A DNA stretch of 64,000 bases, taken from NCBI RefSeq assembly GCF_019649055.1, contig NW_026570226.1, positions 1,116,001 through 1,180,000 on the forward strand, given 5' to 3'. Within the stretch, counting starts at the first letter, position 1; every line of letters starts with the position of its first letter. Both the position numbers and the translations under genes were made by a program. The stretch is from Paramacrobiotus metropolitanus (Eukaryota > Tardigrada > Eutardigrada > Parachela > Macrobiotidae). Below the pieces are notes generated by a model. It did not search any database. It had not been told where the DNA came from and saw only the letters and a program-made list of their open reading frames with translations. Shown in pieces: positions 1 to 12,236 of the stretch.

Positions 1-166
1 ACTGGTATATAAATATCAAAAAATGGCAAATTGTGATCACGTTCAATTTGTATACTATTCAACAGCTATTTAGTGCTGTTCCCTAAGGTCAACCGACAAT
101 TGGTAGTATTAGTAATGTGGAATTACGAAGCCGTTCAAAATTGCTGAAAGCAGTTAGAGAAGACCA

Positions 167-403
167 TTAGTTCTTACTAATATTACGATATCTTTGAGGA
201 ATGCAATCTAACCATGCACGAAAATCAACTACTCCGAAACAGTTGGCTTGAATGGGTTCAGTGGATACGGTGCCCGTGGTCTCCGGAAATCTCACTCGGA
301 TCTGCTCGATTAAACTTTCACGAACTAATGTTAAAAGTGGAACATCCGGTATCGGTTTTTTTGTTAGCATAGCCTGCGCTATAGCCGAGCGCAGAAGTTC
401 CAT
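167..403 (-). CDS. Unrecognised 79-codon open reading frame, possible exon of a gene running off the left edge
   Basis: An ATG-initiated frame of 79 codons with a balanced, charged composition. I do not recognise it. Near its 3' end there is a strong donor-like GTAAGA, so it could be a first coding exon continuing leftward. The sequence to the left has no convincing acceptor before the window edge, so I cannot confirm splicing. It may also be chance. Confidence 0.25.
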   Translation of the reverse strand: MELLRSAIAQAMLTKKPIPDVPLLTLVRESLIEQIRVRFPETTGTVSTEPIQANCFGVVDFRAWLDCIPQRYRNISKN

Positions 404-1044
404 CACGATAAAATAATGACACCTGTTAAAATTCTAAAGCAGTGCATTAATTTTATTAGATAGTTTGCATACAATCACTGCAAGACTCAATCTATAGCGC
501 CGCCTTGGTATGACATAATAGTTGCTAAAAATTTATTTTTACGCACTGGCATACAGTAGTAACTAAGTGGTTACTATGGAAAGCGGTCGCGTTTTCTTGT
601 ATAAAACCAGTGCAAATGCAATCAGCTTACGTATATTTGAATACGTGAATCGTAAATCCTCTCTAGTTTTTTTAAACTGAATAGCCAGATTCTGAAACAC
701 TAACTACAGCAAAATAAACCAAAAAAACAGGTACAAAACCAACGTACAAAATATAACAAGAAGTACAACAAAGAGTTCATTGTCTTCACTGGATTACTAT
801 AAATGGCACCGGTAAACTGATTGCACTGCAATTCAGAAACAGAGAATCTGAAAAGAGCAGTCACAGGCAGTTTTTAACAATCACCATCCCAATTTTCCCA
901 GTCGAATGGAGGAAGTAGGAACGTCAAATTCGAATGCTTCCCGAAAAATTTTGAAATATGCTAGCAAGGAATGCCACCCGCAATTCATCCAGGGGTTACA
1001 TAATACTGTAAACCTGCAACGCGCACAGTGCGGTGTCTATCCGG
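404..1044. other. Intergenic stretch, no gene seen
   Basis: AT-rich sequence between the 5' end of the unrecognised frame and the stop codon of the SLCO gene, both on the minus strand. It should contain the SLCO 3'-UTR. No open frame with coding character, RNA gene or repeat was recognised. Confidence 0.5.
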
Positions 1045-4000
1045 CTATCTGACAACGACCGGCGGTTCAACGGGTTGCGGTTCCGCCGTGACCGCGGCCT
1101 CCATCTCCAGGTCTGGCTGGGTCACCGGCGCATCTTTTTCGCTATCAGCTGCGTCCTCGAACTTTAAATCTTTGACTTTGAAAAACACCTATATCGCATA
1201 ATGCATAACTTAACTCAACAAGAATACAAGAAATAGTACATTTACTATACGCTAGGCTAAACCCAAAGCGATTATTACAATTATTGCAACATAGATCCGA
1301 ATTCCCGGATAAATGGTATTTAAGACTTACGTAGATTTCAAGAAATAACACCAAAAGCTTGCAGCAGGCCACCGCTAAATGCATACGAAAGCGAAATTTA
1401 TCCGTGTCGTAGAGCAGACACGATCCCTTCTCGCCACAAGCCCGCTCTTTCCATAATACACATGTGGAATCAATGATGGTTCCCATAAGAATCGGTGCAG
1501 GAAAATATCCTGTCCAAAAAATTATAGTTACATGTATTAGATTTATATTATAATTATTGTGGCCCTAATTTAGCAAGCAAATTATCAACCAGCGTATCAG
1601 CGTATGCCGTATGGTGTATTAACACAATAGGGCATACGCTGCTCCGTTTTTAATCAAAACAGTTAGCAATTACCAAATGCTGACATCATTAGTGCAGAAA
1701 CTGCATTAGCCATGGATTTAAGTTCCGGCTCCACAAGCCGAAAGGTCAGCATAATCGTCCCGGACAAAGGGAAACTTGCGATGGCTTTCAACAGAAACAT
1801 GACTGAAATAATAAGAAAGTCAACAACCCTAATGTTTCCATTGTAAACCTATAAAATCAGAGTTTGCGACGCGAAGGTAATGTGGAAGGTTTATTATCTT
1901 CACGGACAACACTGCTAAAATCATAGTAGGTAAATGTTAAACTATGGTAAAATACTGCAGCACTGTTACGAGGCACTTACGTAAATTATATTTTGATCAA
2001 TACCCGCCCACAAGTGGAAAATATTTACATATTAATTTTTGAAGTACCTGTTACGTAAATGTAGAAGTTAACACAAGTGTTCTTGCAGAAGCCGGTTGTA
2101 AAGCCCGACGGTTGTTGTACAAGCGTGAAGTTATACGGCTCAAGGTCATGGGTGTCGGCGGCGGCACACTTGCAGTTTGCGTATTGCTTAACCTAAAAAA
2201 TCAATTGAATTATAACAATATTATTATGCAGGTTATCTTTTTATGCAAAACGCACAACGAAATAATGCCCACACAAAAAAGGAACCTACCCCACTGTCCT
2301 GGTACGTCACCCCGGAACACCCAGCGTGACACGGTGAAAAATAACTCTCGTGCGTCGCGGTGTGACACACCGGAGCAAAATCCTTACGATTACAGCCGCA
2401 GGACGTCCGGCAGATATTCGCTTCAGAAGCATCATCGCTGTTACTGTAAAAAATAAATGCACATGAGTGAGTGAAATGACACATAAACTATAGCGAATTT
2501 CCGCGCGTTTCTGCGAAAGTTAAAAAACCGTATTTTACATTAAGATGACACAATTTCTTTATTAAGCATCGGGTAGGGAGTAAGAGCGCGAAAAAAGCGT
2601 TTTACATCTCCAGTATGTAATACTATTCGAACATGTTTTGAAATGATAAACTAAACTGCTGTGTAGCTGACTTAAAACTTTCAAGCGCACAGCCCACGAA
2701 AACTGCGCAAAATCGCTTGAGTATGATAAATAATAATAATAATTTAATGAACTGTTAATTAATTACTGGCAGTTTTATTAATTTAAAGGGTTTTTCAGAA
2801 ATCTTCAAACATTGCTGGAAACGGCTTACCTCACTGCGACATCCCAGTTTCCAACTAACTGGACCTGATCACATGATAAACCAATGGCAATGAAATGTGC
2901 AGCAGAAAACGCCACTGCAGACAGGATAAGCATTAACGAGATATGCTTGGGCTGGAGACGATACCGTTTGATGACAATACTTCCAGCAATAATTCCCACT
3001 GCAGCCGCCATTACTCCTGAGAGACCTAACTCACAAGCAACACGGTTATTAATAACAATGAAACTTTAAGAAATTTCAAAATTTAATTTAAAGTACGCAT
3101 TTAGTGTATGGTATGCTTAATTTTACATCGGTGCTTCCGTGTAATTTGGATTGCAGTTAACGGCAACAGCTGCATTTCCACGAGGTCATCTACAGTATTT
3201 TACAAAAAGTTTAACCTTCACTCACCGCTAGCGATACTAGCCGTACGCGGACCCAGATGATACTGTGCCGCCAAAAATTTTGGCAGGAAATTGAAGTATC
3301 CGGAAATAATCAAAGCAGCTAGCACCTTGCACACAATGCGGGCCATTAATGGGGCATTCACAACAATTTTCTTTAAATTCCGTGGTAGATCTAGAAGCAG
3401 CAGCACATATCTGTAGTCCTGATTATTGATTAATGCTATTAATAAATCTGTTAAAACAAAAAGACAAACCTTTTATTGTTACCGGTTTCTCCGTTAGGGT
3501 GGCTTTATTCGTATTGACAACACCGTCTTCGGCGGTTTTTCCATTCGATTCTGGCACACTGGCCGGGAAACACATCATGGTCAGAGTGGCTATGCACATG
3601 CCTAATCCGGTTACGAGGAACCCCAGATACCATGCCGATATCCAGCGTGGATCAGTGGCAGCAAATTCCGGGACTATAAAAAATTCAACTTAATCTATGA
3701 TAAATCGGGATCATTGCTTATGTTAATTGCACTGGTAAATGTACAAATAAAACTGGCTAAACTCGACGTCACTTATATGCCGATGATGTAAATCAACGTA
3801 ATTTAAGGTACTCAACTGCTCAAATCCACGTATAGAGAATTGCATAGTGCACCAAGTGCAAACCCCAGAAGTGGTCCGACTAGACGCCCAGAAAATGACA
3901 GACCTAAAAAAAACAAGGCCCAGTTATAATATTGCAGTTAATTTTGTAGAGAATATTTCTCCAGAGAAAGATGAGAGGTCACACCGGTGTATTCAGCTTA

Positions 4001-5101
4001 GAAAATATTATCGGATGTTTTTGATAACATGTTAATTATTGTATCGAATAGAGTAAAGGAGATTAACACATATGGCATACCGAAATATAGGGCGGAATTT
4101 TTATTCCGTACATTATCGTCAATAAACGGTAATCCCAGCACCCACGGTGTGGTGGCGCCGATGCCCAGAAGGAACTGTGCCACACAGAAAATCAGTGGTG
4201 GCAGTATCCCATCCGAGGTATACTCGGTTGTGCATTGCACCGGCTCTTCGTCGCCGTCCGTTTCGTTCAGCACCACAGCTGCCGTGCAGAACTGTTCGCG
4301 AAATTTTGATCCCTTCCCGGCGGTGTGAGTCACCAGCATATCGGAATCGGTTCGCGGTGTGACCAGTTCCGGTAAGGCAAACAACATGAGTGCCACGCCC
4401 AGTATGAAAGATCCCAATGCGATCCAGCGCGGCCGATGTCCCCGACCGCCGAAATGGCCCACCAACAAGGCCACCAGCACGTGACCCACATCGTTGATGG
4501 ACAGAATCAGGCCCATCATTTTGGAACTAAGGTTGAATCGTTTTTCAATGCTGGGAACTAGAAAACATTTCAGATTTATATTATACGACGTGATCAAAAA
4601 CCAGTTCCCGGCTTTTTCCGTAACTCGGCATCTGATACTTACTGACGGAACTGAAATAGCTGTTGCTCATCCCTAAAATCAGAAGATTTTTAAATGTCGA
4701 TTGAGAAACTAGTCAACAAAATCGATTATATATTTCTGCGCCGCGCTACTGCAAAAAATTAACTTATTGTCACGAATGAAAATGAAACAATGGCATATGA
4801 CATCGTAATTACCGTATAAATACACACACGTTTGAGATACGCAATCATTGGTTTGAAAATATCCACTGAAGTTGTGAAAAACATTCTGACGACCAGTTTA
4901 TACATTCCCAGCACAGTTTATAAAAAACGATCATTGCTTACCGTGAAATAATCCCAGCAACGTGAAACACACCATGAAAATCTTCATATTGTTGAGACGC
5001 TGCAGACATGGCGGGCGGAAACATAAGACACCGCATTCGTGTTTGACGTGGTCTCTGTGGCGATCCCCACTCCCAGTCTGTCCACGATCAGTGGAATTCA
5101 T
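1045..5101 (-). CDS. SLCO: Organic anion transporting polypeptide (SLCO/OATP family), 12 exons, 686 aa
   Basis: Predicted plasma-membrane transporter of amphipathic organic anions, major-facilitator fold. Exons on the minus strand: 5101-4942, 4672-4643, 4557-4081, 3903-3817, 3673-3483, 3418-3226, 3025-2830, 2443-2290, 2168-2048, 1802-1674, 1509-1331, 1188-1045. All junctions are GT-AG and phases match (2,061 nt). OATP hallmarks are visible: an N-terminal CGVLCFRPPCLQR segment leading into TM1, SIEKRFNLSSKMMG, the family signature GHRPRWIALGS in TM3, DPRWISAWYLGF, and a Kazal-like extracellular loop at about residues 445-535 (CRTSCGCNRKDFAPVC, YFSPCHAGC). The C-terminal half has GTIIDSTCVLW and a short acidic tail. 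Length agrees with the family (about 650-720). ATG 5101 is the first in-frame ATG of exon 1. The substrate and orthology within the family cannot be assigned. Confidence 0.95.
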
Positions 5102-6041
5102 ATTGGGGCGCTTTTGAAAAAAATCCACAAAACGCAATTGCGACTGAGAGATTCTGCAGCAAAGCACACTTTGCCGCGGGTTAATCGGACCAGTTTACAA
5201 CACCGCCAACACTACGTTAACACTAATCGGACAACTGTCCATTCGACACCGCTCTATGTATTGCATGAATATCGAGATCTGCTCTCGCTGTAAAGCGACG
5301 GGCTTTTAAACTTTTACTTGACCTACACTAGCAACGAGGTAGAGGCTTGCCCAAACTGCATAATGCATCGCACCAATTTTTTTTATCGGTGGATGGTGTC
5401 AGTTTAAGTGCTAGCGCACTATACAATCTCCATGATCCATAATCAAACAAATATACATCGCGCGCTATTTACCAATGACAGCCTTCAAAATTTTCGAGGA
5501 AATCCGCAAACAATCGCATAGCGAATCAATCACTTTCATATTTGCAAACCAGACTTATAAAATTTCCAGTGGACGTTGTCCTTTCCGGGTTAAGTAATTC
5601 CAATTTGATAATAATTCCAGATTATGCAAAATGCAACATCGATTAGAAAGACTACAGTATAACAACCACACTAAATACTTTGAAGAGTAATCATGTCGTA
5701 TGAAGCAAAGCCAAATCAAAATCGAATTAAAAAAACCGATAAAATTTATTATCAGTGACTGGTGTCTACGAAAACTCACAGTCATTAAATAAAGCACATT
5801 CCAATTTTGACACAGGTAAATCCGTACAACCGTGGGAGACACAGAAAAGTCTCAAATGCAAGACGATAACTCAAAAAGCGCAAAACTGTAAAAAAACATC
5901 ATCACAGTTTCAAAAATCGAATTTAGAAAAACCCGCATTTTAAACTCGTATGTAACGCTTCTAAATTACAAAATGTGCGGTAGCTTCCAAACAGAAACAA
6001 AGCATCGATCCACAAACCCAATAACTAACCTGCAGATTTCC
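5102..6041. other. Intergenic spacer between SLCO 5' end and ERI1 3' end
   Basis: Should hold the SLCO promoter and the ERI1 3'-UTR, because both genes are on the minus strand. The frame reading 5842-5555 lacks coding character. No repeat or RNA gene was recognised. Confidence 0.5.
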
Positions 6042-7662
6042 TTACTTTCGAAAATTCATTCTACTCATGGTATTTTTATGCATGGTCACCCATTTCTTTT
6101 TATTGAGCGGGACAACTTTACAGCAGTATTCGCGCTTCTTTTCGTCTTCTTCGTGGAAATACGCCACATCCGTCGGGCGAAACTGCACACCATCATGGAT
6201 CATCTGCAGACAGATACGAGCCAGATTCCGTGCATCATCGATGCCGCTATGCAATCGTCCTTCCGGCTGCAAGCCCAAATGCTCCAGCATGCCATACATT
6301 CCAGCGCGCTCCTTGTTCGAATCATTGAAGAGATAAATCCATTGAAAGAGTTTCGGAATATGGACAAACATTTTACAATACGCCGGAGGGGATAGCTGGC
6401 TGGCTTTCAACTGCCACGATAAAAACAGACCGATATCAAAGCTCCTACAAACAAACCAGTGAGTAATATCCAATATAAAAAAGCTCCGAACAATTTAAGC
6501 AAAGCTACAACAAGAAATTATTAAGGCCACGCCAAATATTATCAACGATACAACATCTATCTTTTAGCGGCATTAATTTACTTCAATAATTCAAGTTTAA
6601 GGCATTTTTCCACACAATTTTAACTGTGTGTTGTTTTAACTATTTTTAACAGCTTTCCATACAATTTTAACTGTGCCCTGGGAAGTTACACTGCGAAGTG
6701 CGAAGCGATAACCATGGATAATTATACCTTGAAACCAATATAAACGCCAACGAAAGCCTGTTTGTTACGTATATGTATTCGAGCGACATGATAAAATATT
6801 CGGAATTTTTGCAGCACTTTTTGCTCACAATCAACACATGAACATTATGCTCATTTCAGCTTACCCATCTGTGGCAACACACCATCGGGTTTTGCGATTC
6901 AAATCGTATCTAATCAGCCACTCTTCGAATTCCTTTAACACAACCGCAAAGGAGTCAGCTCTGTCCACTTGTTCCTGCGATATTCCTGTCAGCGTCTTAC
7001 AAAAGTCTGATAGAATTCGGTGCTTCACGGGTCGGCAATACCGGTGAAACGAATCCAGCTGAATAAAAAAACAAAATAAACACATCAAAACATTTCTTTT
7101 GGTTGTTTCGAAAAGGAGGTACTTACAACACACCGATTGCGTATATCGATGAGGACGGCTGGGAATTCTATAATTTCTTGCTCATATGTGCCAGCTCGTT
7201 TGTTCTCATAGCACGTGGCTTCGAAATCAATCACAATCAGGTAGTCTAGTGCATACTCAGGTTTCAGGCCAGGTTTTCGTTTTTCGAACAAGGATAAGCG
7301 ACTGTGCAAAACGGGGCCGCTGCCGCTGTGAAAAACAACTTTGTCAGTTTTTAATTTTACCCGTACTAATCCATAATTCGTTTCTTAGTTCTGATTAATT
7401 TTGTGTGAACTTAATTCAATCAATAGAGTTACTGCACATACAGATACATTCAATTTCAAGCTCAAGTAACTTACATGGTTGATAGTCCAAGTCCTTGTAA
7501 TTTTTCGACGACTTGTGCCAATATTTCCGGAGACAATGGATTCGGTTTTTCTGCTTCGTCAAGATCATTTAAGACTGGCAATAGTTCTTCATTACCTGCC
7601 GCCTTTTTCTCAACATCATCACATTCGGCTTTTGCGGCAACTTCCTCTGATTTCTCAGTCAT
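6042..7662 (-). CDS. ERI1: ERI1-like 3'-5' exoribonuclease with SAP domain, 4 exons, 327 aa
   Basis: DEDDh-family exoribonuclease. Known ERI1 proteins trim histone mRNA 3' ends and 5.8S rRNA and degrade siRNA. Exons: 7662-7475, 7325-7127, 7058-6865, 6444-6042; 984 nt, phases consistent. A SAP nucleic-acid-binding domain spans the first intron (about residues 43-80: LSPEILAQVVEKL, then LGLSTIGSGPVLHSRL). The exonuclease domain (about 84-300) shows all five catalytic residues: D and E in VIDFEATCYE, D in TDGSFDIG, and H and D in HSGIDDARN. ERI1-specific blocks include LSDFCKTLTGISQEQVD and GRLHSGIDD. The length is close to vertebrate ERI1 (about 349 aa). The annotated stop overlaps a good donor (CGAAA|GTAAGG), so an alternative spliced C-terminus is possible. 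Confidence 0.93.
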
Positions 7663-9230
7663 CTTACAGGAGCTGGAAAGGGAATCACAAACAAAAAACT
7701 ACAGTATGCAGTCCTCCTTAATGATATAGGTACTATTAAATGATACAATCATACATGTATTAGTTAAGTACGATACCAAGACAATATGCTCTAGATAATC
7801 TCGCAGTGTCACCCGAATAAAAGAACCGAAAACAAGTAAAATTCTGAAAAGACAATGACAAAAGTTACTGGTAACAAAACAAACAACATAAGTCGCCGCG
7901 ATCGAAGTGACTTCCGAAAATTCGAATGCTATTTCCGTGCTCTTTCGTCACACCCCCAGGGTTGCAGTTCAAATGAGCGATCGCAGCGTATCAAGGGCAA
8001 GGGTATCCAGCGGTCACTTCCGCTGGTTTATTGTTTGTTTATTGAAACCGTAGGCAGGTAACCCATTAAAAACTAGGATCGTATTCTAGCGTGGGAATTT
8101 AAACCTGGCTCACAAGAAAACACGAATCTGGCACGTGAAGGAAGTCAGAGAAAGACCATACAGAAAGCCAAGATCGTAAAAAAAAATATGAAAGTTACGC
8201 AGCAAAGTTAAAACGTTTAAGCTCATTACGAAAAACAAAGAGAGATGCACTATCAAGGATGCCGTTTCCGTTATAGAATTCCTAAAGTTTTGTCCTTGTT
8301 CGACAAGTCGGTGTCAGCCTGTCCGGTGATCACTGAAAAGCTAATAATAAAGGCAAAGTTATACTTCCACATGATGAGAATGTACTTCAGTTTGCTGCAG
8401 AACTAATGCATCATTCGTATTTAGAGTTTAGACAGTGGCAGTGGCGGTATAATCGAAATTCCATTATCGAATTACTCGCTCTACAATACTACTATGCTAT
8501 GCTCGGAAATCGGAATAACAACAACACCCTTCCAAAACTCAAAAACTGCCACTGATTGGTGAGCTTGTGTCTATCGCACTGACTATCCTAGCCGTTGCCA
8601 CCGTTAATTAGTTTAGTTTCCGGTCAGCATTGCATCGGTAATTTTGTACCTTGCAGTCGACATATCGTGGTAAGGCGGAATAATTGATAGATCATCAGGA
8701 CGTGCTGTTTTTAATCCACGCTGATTCAGGATTAAGTCAACACTTTGGTTATCAAAATGTAAAAGTAATTATTGCGGTATGCCGCATTTGTTTATTGCCT
8801 GTTGCTCCAGTGTCAGTACATAACAATTTTGTCATTAGTGGTGAACGAGTGATCCGTCCACACTTCGAAAGTAATAAAAATGAAACGCTTCGCGGCTAGC
8901 GACTGCATGCGGAACATACTTACTTTCTCGTATGTACGGTGCATGCAGCCGGTCTTCGGTTTCGTTATGCTTTCTGCAGAGCGTACGACAAAATAATTCT
9001 ATCGTTATGTAACCGGTACGACAGCCCCAGCCTGGAGAATTTACAACGCGTACATCGGTTTTGTATCTGTTTTGTATGTGTCGAATGTTGTCAGGCTTGC
9101 GTTAGTAAACTGTAGAACGTCTAAAAAAATCCGGATTCCTGAATCTAGTAATCGTGTCCCCCAGGAATATTCAACTTAGGTATTTTCTTTGTCAGCGTAT
9201 CGGATTCTCCTTGGTTAATTAGCCTACATC
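7663..9230. promoter_or_regulatory. Divergent intergenic region between ERI1 (-) and AMT (+)
   Basis: A 1.57-kb spacer separating two divergently transcribed start codons, so it must contain both promoters or 5'-UTRs. The frames seen inside are short and lack family resemblance. No defined promoter element could be assigned with confidence. Confidence 0.4.
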
Positions 9231-11744
9231 ATGGCGATTCGCATCCCGCAGCATAAACCGTTGTTTGGTGCCTGCCGATCCGTTTTTGAAATACAATCAT
9301 GGAAAAGTTTTGGCGGTTTAGAAAACACAGCTGCCAGTCAGAAGAAACATGAGTTCGCGATCCAGTCCTCTCCTGTTTACTTTTCAACTAAGGTATCAGT
9401 GTAGTTTCTTACAACATCAAGAAGTTGTGCTATTGCGTACTTGTAAGCTTGCTTTTTACGCGTTTCCCCGCGTATTGCATGCGCTAAAATATCAGCTTGT
9501 TATAACGTTTTAACGTGCGACCGGGATGTGTACGAGTATAGGGTTTCTGGTGTAAGTGTGCTTGCTTTCTTAGCCAAAGCAAAAATGCAATTACAGTATT
9601 TGCATTTTCAGAAACCATCGTCTCAGCGAACTCCCTTGTATGATTTACACACCAGTTTGGGCGCCAAAATGGTGGATTTTGGTGGCTGGTCAATGCCGTT
9701 GATTTATCAGGACCAGTCCATTTCGGAATCTCACATCCATACTCGGAAACACTGCAGTATTTTTGATGAAAGTACAGTATTGCTGACGGAAGGTCTTGCA
9801 TTTTTCTCGTGTGAAGTGTATTAAATTATGATTTTCGTGTTGATATTAATTTGTGCTTATAAAAGTACCTGTTAAGTATCCCATGGTCAGCGATGGTCAG
9901 AAATTCAGCGGTTACAATACTCGTACTGCAGATTACGTTATCCTTTATGTTAACCACTACCGTAAAGACCAAGTATATTTTCCATGGCTGTATGCATCGG
10001 ATTGTCTGAATAAGAAGGTTCAAAATTTGTGAATGTTTACTTTTTTGTTATGCTGCTTTTATTGTGTTGTGCAGGTGTCTCACATGCAACAGCTGGTCAT
10101 TCACGGCAACGATCGGCATGAGTTCTGGGAATCTGTTTGCGTGTCGGATGTTAAAGAGCAACCGGAAAACAGCGGCACATTAAGTTTGTTAACCAACGAG
10201 AACGGTGGCATCATTGATGATACGGTGTGGATGAATACCAGTCGCGGACATCTCTTCGTTGTCGTTAACGCCGGTTGTGCGGCAAAAGATCTAGAATATC
10301 TAACGAAAAAAGTCTTGGACTTCCAGAAGAAGGGGAAGGCTGCTCAAATGGGCGTCGTGACTGTGCAGGAAAGAGCTTTGATTGCGGTTCAAGGTTTGTT
10401 GTAACGGAAATCTGTATTCATAATTGCTGTTCAGGTTCAGTTGAATTATTGCACGTCTTTACGGGTTACGGATTATATAAGTGATTGTTCACGTTCTGTT
10501 TCAGCATGACAACATTTAAAAAATTGTTAAAAGTATGTATTGGCATGGAGTTATCATATTACCCATAAAAACAGACTTTTTGTCAGTATTCTACCTATTT
10601 GGCATTATGTTAAAGAAAAATGTGCTTTCGTTCGTTTGATTCGAAGTTACGGTCACAGTGACACTTAACCTTTTGCCGTATATATGTCCTTTTTTCACTG
10701 ATTAGGACCGGAAATGTCAAGAGTTATTCAACCCGGCTTAAAGGATTCGTTGGATAACTTGGAATTCATGCAGACTACGTTTTGTACATTGTACGGATTT
10801 GAGGGATGCCGAATAACCAGATGCGGCTACACCGGCGAAGATGGCGTCGAGGCACGTGCTTACACGATGGACGCTTTAGTGTTCCCATGCTTAATTCAAA
10901 CTTGCTGCAGATATCCTGTCTTTCCAAAGATGCTGCGCCATTATGTGATATATTATTAAAGTCGCGTGAAGGGCAGGTACGAATGGCTGGTTTGGGAGCC
11001 AGGGATTCACTCCGGCTGGAAGCCGGTCTGTGTTTGTACGGAAACGATATTAACGAGCAAACGACACCGGTAGAAGCTAACCTGACCTGGACGATAGGTA
11101 AACCTATTAAAATAAGCAAAGAAATTTTAAAGCATTCTCAAGAAATTGAAATTGTGGGAAATATTTGCGTGATTGTAGGAAAACGCCGTCGCAAAGAGGG
11201 TGGATTTCCGGGTGCAGAGAAAATCCTTCCGCAAATCAAAAGTGGCGTGCAGAAAAAACGCGTAGGAATTATTTCCACTGGAGCACCTGCCCGAAGTAAG
11301 AAAACTTGCGAGCCTATTACGCATGACATTGTACAGACTGCATGGATGTGATTTATAAACTGGTATCGTTTGCATGTCATCCAAACAGTGCATTCGCAAA
11401 CTTGGAGTTTGTCCGTTAATGTATTGTACATCTGTAGGAGTGTAAATTTTGTGTTCTGGAAATATTAATGAATGCGAAATCCTGATTTGCTGTGACTTTG
11501 TCTTTTTACAGAGGGCTATGCTATTGTCGATGAGAAAGGAGAACAAGTTGGCGAGGTTACTAGTGGATGCCCCGCACCGTCCTTGGGAACAAATATTTCG
11601 ATGGGTTATGTGAACACGTCGCTGTCAAAGCCTGGTACGCCTTTGCGAATCAAAGTGCGCAACCAGATTGTGGAGGGAAAAGTTTCGAAAATGCCTTTTG
11701 TGCAGGCAAATTATTACCATGCCAAAGGACATAAACAGAGCTAA
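9231..11744 (+). CDS. AMT: Mitochondrial aminomethyltransferase (glycine cleavage T protein), 7 exons, about 439 aa
   Basis: Tetrahydrofolate-dependent T protein of the mitochondrial glycine cleavage system. Exons: 9231-9392, 9612-9767 (or to 9815), 10075-10393, 10706-10851, 10911-11097, 11179-11295, 11512-11744. Exon 1 ([13 protein letters not shown]...) is basic and poor in acidic residues, as expected of a mitochondrial targeting peptide. Family blocks follow: [105 protein letters not shown]. Two junctions are odd. After FD, homology requires joining directly to VSHM, which needs a GA-AG intron; the nearest in-frame GT donor (9816) would add 16 residues. The intron 10852-10910 is GC-AG. 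The intron 11098-11178 is 81 bp and stop-free, so retention would keep the frame. Confidence 0.95.
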
Positions 11745-12236
11745 TGTCTGGCGTTACTGTATTATAACGCGCTAAGCAAAAGTATGTAACTCGCTCACCT
11801 ATGATTCCGTTATGTTTTTGGTTTCGCTTTCGTTCGATTTTTAGCCTGTGCAAAGATAACGGGAACTGCAGCTTTGCATCGTATGAACTGCATTCGGTTT
11901 TTTGCTACTTATTGTTAGTTGTTTGAGTTAATAATCATTTGCGCAAAAAAACCAAAGCTCCGTAGTTGTATTTGACCGGCGGTTAGCTTCATTTGCCGCA
12001 TAACGGAAACACCGCGATAAATTTTATGGCGCATTAAGTTTTATTTGCCCACTAACTAACGAGATTTCAACAAACCTATTCCAATTGTGCAAGAAATATT
12101 CCACAAGCTACCGTCACTTCCACAAGCTGCAGCACAAATTATCGGACAACGAATTTGCATAAGATCAAATATTATGGGGTTTCACATTTGTAAACGATGC
12201 CACTCGTGTAACATAAATAATAAACAATAGACCTTG
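11745..12236. other. Convergent 3' spacer between AMT (+) and PEX13 (-)
   Basis: Only about 490 bp separate the two converging stop codons, so the 3'-UTRs must be short or overlapping. An AATAAA-like run (aataaataataaac) lies near 12213-12226 on the plus strand and could serve AMT polyadenylation. No gene seen. Confidence 0.45.

Noticed and set aside
5555-5842. 95-codon minus-strand frame between SLCO and ERI1
   Set aside because: Composition typical of AT-rich non-coding DNA, no domain, no clean splice partners.
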